NCBI GenBank assembly: GCA_017991675.1
Contig: JAGOQB010000005.1
Span: 152,629-216,628 of the forward strand
Length of the DNA: 64,000 nucleotides
Source: Phenylobacterium sp.
GTDB taxonomy: Bacteria > Pseudomonadota > Alphaproteobacteria > Caulobacterales > Caulobacteraceae
Direction of reading: 5' to 3'
In this document: positions 61,409 to 64,000 of the stretch, piece by piece
Numbering within the stretch: the stretch's first letter is position 1
How the letters are laid out: the number at the start of each line of letters is the position of its first letter
Position numbers and translations under genes: made by a program
The notes under the pieces: generated by a model
Told to the model about the DNA's origin: nothing
Seen by the model: the letters and a program-made list of their open reading frames with translations, nothing else
Database searches by the model: none

Positions 61409-62304
61409 ACGCCGCGGTCGCGGCGCTGCGCGAGGGCCAGCTGGTCATCCTGCCGACCGAGACGGTCTACGGGCTGGCGGGCGACGCCGGCGATCCGCAG
61501 GCGGTGGCGGCGATCTTCGAGGCCAAGGGCCGGCCGAGCTTCAATCCGCTGATCTCGCACGTCGCCGACCTGGCGGGCGCCCAGAAGATCGCGGTCTTCG
61601 ACGACCGCGCCCGGGCGCTGGCGCAGGCGTTCTGGCCCGGACCCCTGACCCTGGTGCTGCCGGTCGCCGACCCTGTGGCGGTGAGCGACCTGGCCCGCGC
61701 CGGCCTCGACACCGTGGCGGTGCGCGTCCCGGTCCATCCGCAGGCCCGCGCGCTGCTGGCGCGGTTCGGCGGGCCGGTGGTGGCGCCGTCGGCCAACCGC
61801 TCGGGCCGGCCCAGCCCGACCAACTACGCCGACGCCATGGAAGAGACGGGCGACAAGGCGGCGGCCGCACTCGACGGCGGCCCCTGCGAGGTGGGCCTGG
61901 AATCGACGGTGGTCGCGCTGCTCGACCAGCCGCGGCTGCTGCGGCCGGGCTCGGTCACGCGCCAGCAGATCGAGGCGGTGATCGGCCCGCTGGCCGAGGC
62001 GGAGGCCGACGCCAAGCGCTCGCCCGGCCGGCTGGCCCGCCACTATTCGCCCAAGGCCCCGGTCCGGCTGAACGCCGCCGCCCCGCAGCCGGGGGAGGCG
62101 TATCTGGCCTTCGGTCCCGGCGAGCACCGCTGGAACCTCAGCCCCACCGGCGACCTGCGCGAGGCCGCCGCGCGCCTGTTCGCCTATCTGCGCGACGCCG
62201 ACCGCACAAACCCGGCCGCCATCGCCGTCGCCCCGATCCCGCACGAGGGGCTGGGCGAGGCGATCAATGACCGGCTCAAGCGCGCCGCCGGTTTCGTCGG
62301 CTAG
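61339..62304 (+). CDS. L-threonylcarbamoyladenylate synthase (TsaC/Sua5 family)
   Basis: An enzyme of tRNA t6A37 synthesis. The YrdC domain has ILPTETVYGLAGDA, FEAKGRPSFNPLISHV, FWPGPLTLVLP, APSANRSGRPSPT and LESTVVAL; a Sua5-type extension of about 90 residues with RSPGRLARHYSPKAPVRL follows. No ATG precedes the expected start (LDAAVAALREGQ at about 61405). The in-frame GTG at 61339 gives 321 residues and overlaps the previous gene by 70 nt; CTG at 61426 would give 292. The true start is uncertain, the family call firm. It likely depends on translational coupling with the b561-YceI gene. Confidence 0.9.
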   Translation: MEEHRSNSGRGEGQRQPDGDAALDAAVAALREGQLVILPTETVYGLAGDAGDPQAVAAIFEAKGRPSFNPLISHVADLAGAQKIAVFDDRARALAQAFWPGPLTLVLPVADPVAVSDLARAGLDTVAVRVPVHPQARALLARFGGPVVAPSANRSGRPSPTNYADAMEETGDKAAAALDGGPCEVGLESTVVALLDQPRLLRPGSVTRQQIEAVIGPLAEAEADAKRSPGRLARHYSPKAPVRLNAAAPQPGEAYLAFGPGEHRWNLSPTGDLREAAARLFAYLRDADRTNPAAIAVAPIPHEGLGEAINDRLKRAAGFVG

Positions 62305-62490
62305 GCGCAGCGGGGGCGAGGGCCAGGGCGATCCGCCTTGAACTCTACGACGCCTCCGACCAGCATCCTCACAGCCTTGGCCACGCTGGCCCTACCCGCA
62401 CAGGGACCTTGCGCGCCCTGGCCAGTGATGTTTCGCTCGACGGTCCGGCATATGCCCTAATCGCGTCGACGCGACGTGGAGTACGACAAC

Positions 62491-62907
62491 GTGACAGCAT
62501 CACTCGAGACACTTGCTCATCCGTTCGCCGAGACGATGAAGCTCCGTGTTGACGAGCGAAGCGCGGGGCGCAGCATCTGCTCGATCGAGATCGAACCGGG
62601 CATTCACCACAATCCGCACCATGTCGCCCACGGCGCCGTGTTTTACGCCCTAGCTGACACGGGCATGGGGGCGGCGCTCTACCCCACCCTCGATGCGGGT
62701 GAGATGTGCGCCACCATTGAAATCAAGATCACCTATTTCCGTCCGGCTCCCGCGGGCACGATCCGGTGCGAGACGGTTGTACTCAATCGCGGGCGGACAA
62801 TCGCAAATCTCGATTCCCGCCTCTATCTCGGGGACACGTTGATCGCGCAGGCCAATGGCAATTTCGCAATCCTGAAGCGGAAGGAAACTGGCGCCGCCGC
62901 TGCATAA
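62491..62907 (+). CDS. PaaI family hotdog thioesterase
   Basis: A 138-residue hotdog-fold thioesterase, MTASLETLAHPFAETMKLRV at the start. Visible features are IEPGIHHNPHHVAHGAVFYALADTGMG (substrate-facing helix with the catalytic-type H-G and D) and ATIEIKITYFRPAPAGTIRC. It would cleave acyl- or aryl-CoA thioesters. The GTG at 62491 with GGAG 9 nt upstream is preferred over GTG 62476. Its codon use is visibly less GC-biased than the surrounding genes, hinting at recent acquisition. It lies near an insertion sequence. Confidence 0.85.
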   Translation: MTASLETLAHPFAETMKLRVDERSAGRSICSIEIEPGIHHNPHHVAHGAVFYALADTGMGAALYPTLDAGEMCATIEIKITYFRPAPAGTIRCETVVLNRGRTIANLDSRLYLGDTLIAQANGNFAILKRKETGAAAA

Positions 62908-63137
62908 GCGACATGGCCCGCCAAAGGCGCTCACTACCCCGGTGATTCCGAAAAGCGGCATGGGCGCCCAGGCGCGAGGTCCCGCCCAACCTTGAGCCGC
63001 GCTTGCAAGGCCTCCAGCGCATTCGCGGCTTGGTGGCGAACATCGCGTCCGCTGGGCGGCGCCTTCGACTGGAAAACCGGCCTTGATGCGCGCAAGCTGC
63101 CATCGAACGTCGCCACCAGTCATTGGGAGGCCCAGGG
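62908..63137. other. 230-nt spacer before the MBL gene
   Basis: No gene is supported in this spacer. A 60-codon minus-strand frame spans 62934-63116 but has no recognisable family and a weak start. The segment ends in the GGGAGG ribosome-binding site for the ATG at 63138. Confidence 0.4.
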
Positions 63138-63878
63138 ATGGAAGTTCGCGCCGCTGAGATCGCCGACGGGGTTTATCGCTTCTCGACCTTCGTGCCGGAC
63201 ATCGCGCCGCCGCTCGGCTTCACCTTCAACCAGTATCTGATCACCGCCGAGGAGCCGTTGCTGTTCCACACCGGCCCCAAGCGGATGTTCCCGCAGATCT
63301 CGGAGGCGGTGAGCCGTATCCTGCCGCTCGAGGCGCTGCGGTGGATTTCGTTCGGCCATGTCGAGTCCGACGAGTGCGGATCGATGAACGAGTGGCTGGC
63401 TGCGGCGCCGGCCGCCACGGTCGCGCATGGCCTGACCGCCTGCATGGTTTCGCTGAACGATCTCGCCGACCGGCTGCCGCGCCCGCTCGCCGACGGAGAG
63501 GTGCTGGATCTCGGCGGCCGGCGTGTGCGCTGGCTCGACACGCCGCACGTGCCGCATGCCTGGGAGTCGGGCCTGATCTACGAGGAGACCGGCCGCACCC
63601 TGTTTTCCGGCGACCTGTTCACCCAATGCGGGGACGGCCCGCCGCTGACCGAGGCGAGCATCGTCGAGGCGGCGATCAGCGCCGAGACCATGTTCCAGGC
63701 CAGTTCGCTGACGCCAGAGCTGGGATCGACCATCCGCCGCCTGGCGAAGCTGGAGCCCAGCCGGTTGGCCGTGATGCACGGGTCCTGCTTTGCGGGCGAT
63801 TGCTCAACCCAGCTGGAGCGTCTCGCCGCGTTCTACGACGGCGCGCTGGAAGCGGCCTGGAACAGCGCACACGGCTAG
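63138..63878 (+). CDS. ODP-like metallo-beta-lactamase fold protein
   Basis: A 246-residue MBL-fold protein. Instead of the HxHxDH motif it has GHVESDECGS, an H-x-E-x-D pattern like the di-iron oxygen-binding (FprA/ODP) subgroup. Further ligand-like positions are TPHVPHAWESG, FSGDLFTQCGD and VMHGSCF. It thus looks like a stand-alone di-iron MBL domain without the flavodoxin part. It might reduce O2 or NO or bind O2; partners are unknown. The ATG at 63138 follows GGGAGG. Its stop TAG is in CTAG, immediately next to the IS5 element end. Confidence 0.82.
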   Translation: MEVRAAEIADGVYRFSTFVPDIAPPLGFTFNQYLITAEEPLLFHTGPKRMFPQISEAVSRILPLEALRWISFGHVESDECGSMNEWLAAAPAATVAHGLTACMVSLNDLADRLPRPLADGEVLDLGGRRVRWLDTPHVPHAWESGLIYEETGRTLFSGDLFTQCGDGPPLTEASIVEAAISAETMFQASSLTPELGSTIRRLAKLEPSRLAVMHGSCFAGDCSTQLERLAAFYDGALEAAWNSAHG

Positions 63879-64000
63879 GCTCAGGACTCATAGCCAGAAG
63901 AGCACGGTAGCGGCGAGGGCGATGGCGGACAGGAAGACGGTCGGGCATCGATCGTAGCGGGTGGCGACGCGACGCCAGTCCTTGAGCCGGCCGAACATGA
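63879..64000 (-). mobile_element. IS5-family insertion sequence, terminal fragment
   Basis: The left end of an insertion sequence that continues beyond the window. The outer end GGCTCAGGACTC (about 63878-63889) is like the terminal inverted repeats of IS5/IS427 elements, and it begins directly after the MBL gene's CTAG. The coding strand is minus; the transposase 3' end is inside. The exact boundary needs the other end. Confidence 0.8.
63888..64000 (-). CDS. IS5-family transposase, C-terminal fragment
   Basis: The last 36 codons of a transposase, ending MFGRLKDWRRVATRYDRC, PTVFLSAIALAATVLFWL. This is the usual C-terminus of IS5-family (IS427-like) DDE transposases, where the catalytic Glu lies just upstream of MFGRLKDWRR, beyond the window. 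Only the end is visible, so intactness cannot be judged. Confidence 0.85.
   Translation of the reverse strand, partial: MFGRLKDWRRVATRYDRCPTVFLSAIALAATVLFWL

Noticed and set aside
62934-63116. 60-codon minus-strand frame in the spacer before the MBL gene
   Set aside because: No recognised family, no clear ribosome-binding site, and in a noncoding-looking spacer; left as unresolved spacer.

Overview
This 64 kb window is GC-rich, densely coded alphaproteobacterial chromosome. Gene content and order point to the Caulobacteraceae (Caulobacter/Phenylobacterium type). The signs are a coxB-coxA-ctaB-coxF-ctaG-coxC-DUF983-SURF1-thrC-M16 protease run leading to a GGDEF(GEDEF)-EAL protein that looks like PdeA of Caulobacter, a POT transporter and TonB receptor of caulobacterial type, UrcA and DUF4170 proteins, and many 4-nt (ATGA/GTGA) or 1-nt (TGATG) start/stop overlaps. 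The species assignment is an inference from remembered families and gene order; no database was searched.

Layout. 1-9.1 kb: the end of purD, an APH-type phosphotransferase, a bifunctional penicillin-binding protein, and a minus-strand envelope block msbA - DUF374 acyltransferase - zinc CDF exporter - waaA - lpxK (lipid A/Kdo synthesis and flipping). 9.2-23.8 kb: mixed housekeeping and small genes, including a protein phosphatase, cysQ-like nucleotidase, pmbA, MAPEG, M23 lipoprotein, ubiD, gamma-glutamyltransferase, YkgJ-type cysteine-cluster protein, an ETFB-lysine-methyltransferase (METTL20)-like enzyme, HdeD and a left-handed beta-helix acetyltransferase. 23.9-27.6 kb: a lipid/oxidoreductase island with a fatty acid desaturase, its TetR regulator, two SDR dehydrogenases and a divergent MerR regulator. 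27.6-38.7 kb: ubiA, a leader-like segment with two tiny ORFs, a methyltransferase, two tandemly duplicated ABC exporters, an FkbM-like methyltransferase, a YcaQ-type DNA glycosylase, PPK2, rsmE and gshA. 38.7-45.0 kb: DUF427, a POT peptide transporter, a TonB-dependent receptor and tldD. 45.3-54.5 kb: the cytochrome c oxidase (aa3) operon with assembly factors, then thrC and an M16 peptidase. 54.5-64 kb: GNAT, pdeA-like c-di-GMP phosphodiesterase, YqgE/AlgH, peroxiredoxin, acyl-CoA dehydrogenase, a cytochrome b561-YceI fusion, tsaC/sua5, a thioesterase, an ODP-like metallo-beta-lactamase protein, and the end of an IS5-family insertion sequence at the right edge.

How the genes work together. 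Lipid A/Kdo enzymes are grouped with their flippase. Terminal oxidase subunits are grouped with heme O synthase (ctaB), the copper-delivery factor (ctaG) and SURF1. UbiA and UbiD act in the same ubiquinone pathway that supplies electrons to that oxidase. TldD and PmbA, normally partners, are about 30 kb apart.

The most interesting non-routine signals are: two tandem tiny ORFs with an unusually extended Shine-Dalgarno ahead of a methyltransferase/ABC-exporter cluster; a perfect 34-bp inverted repeat at 34.4 kb; a hairpin that occludes the ribosome-binding site of the FkbM-like gene; conserved regulatory hallmarks in the PdeA-like protein (GEDEF and a C-terminal Arg-Gly); a METTL20-like gene; a b561-YceI fusion; and interleaved operator-like dyads upstream of the TonB receptor. 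No CRISPR array, prophage or convincing defence system was seen.
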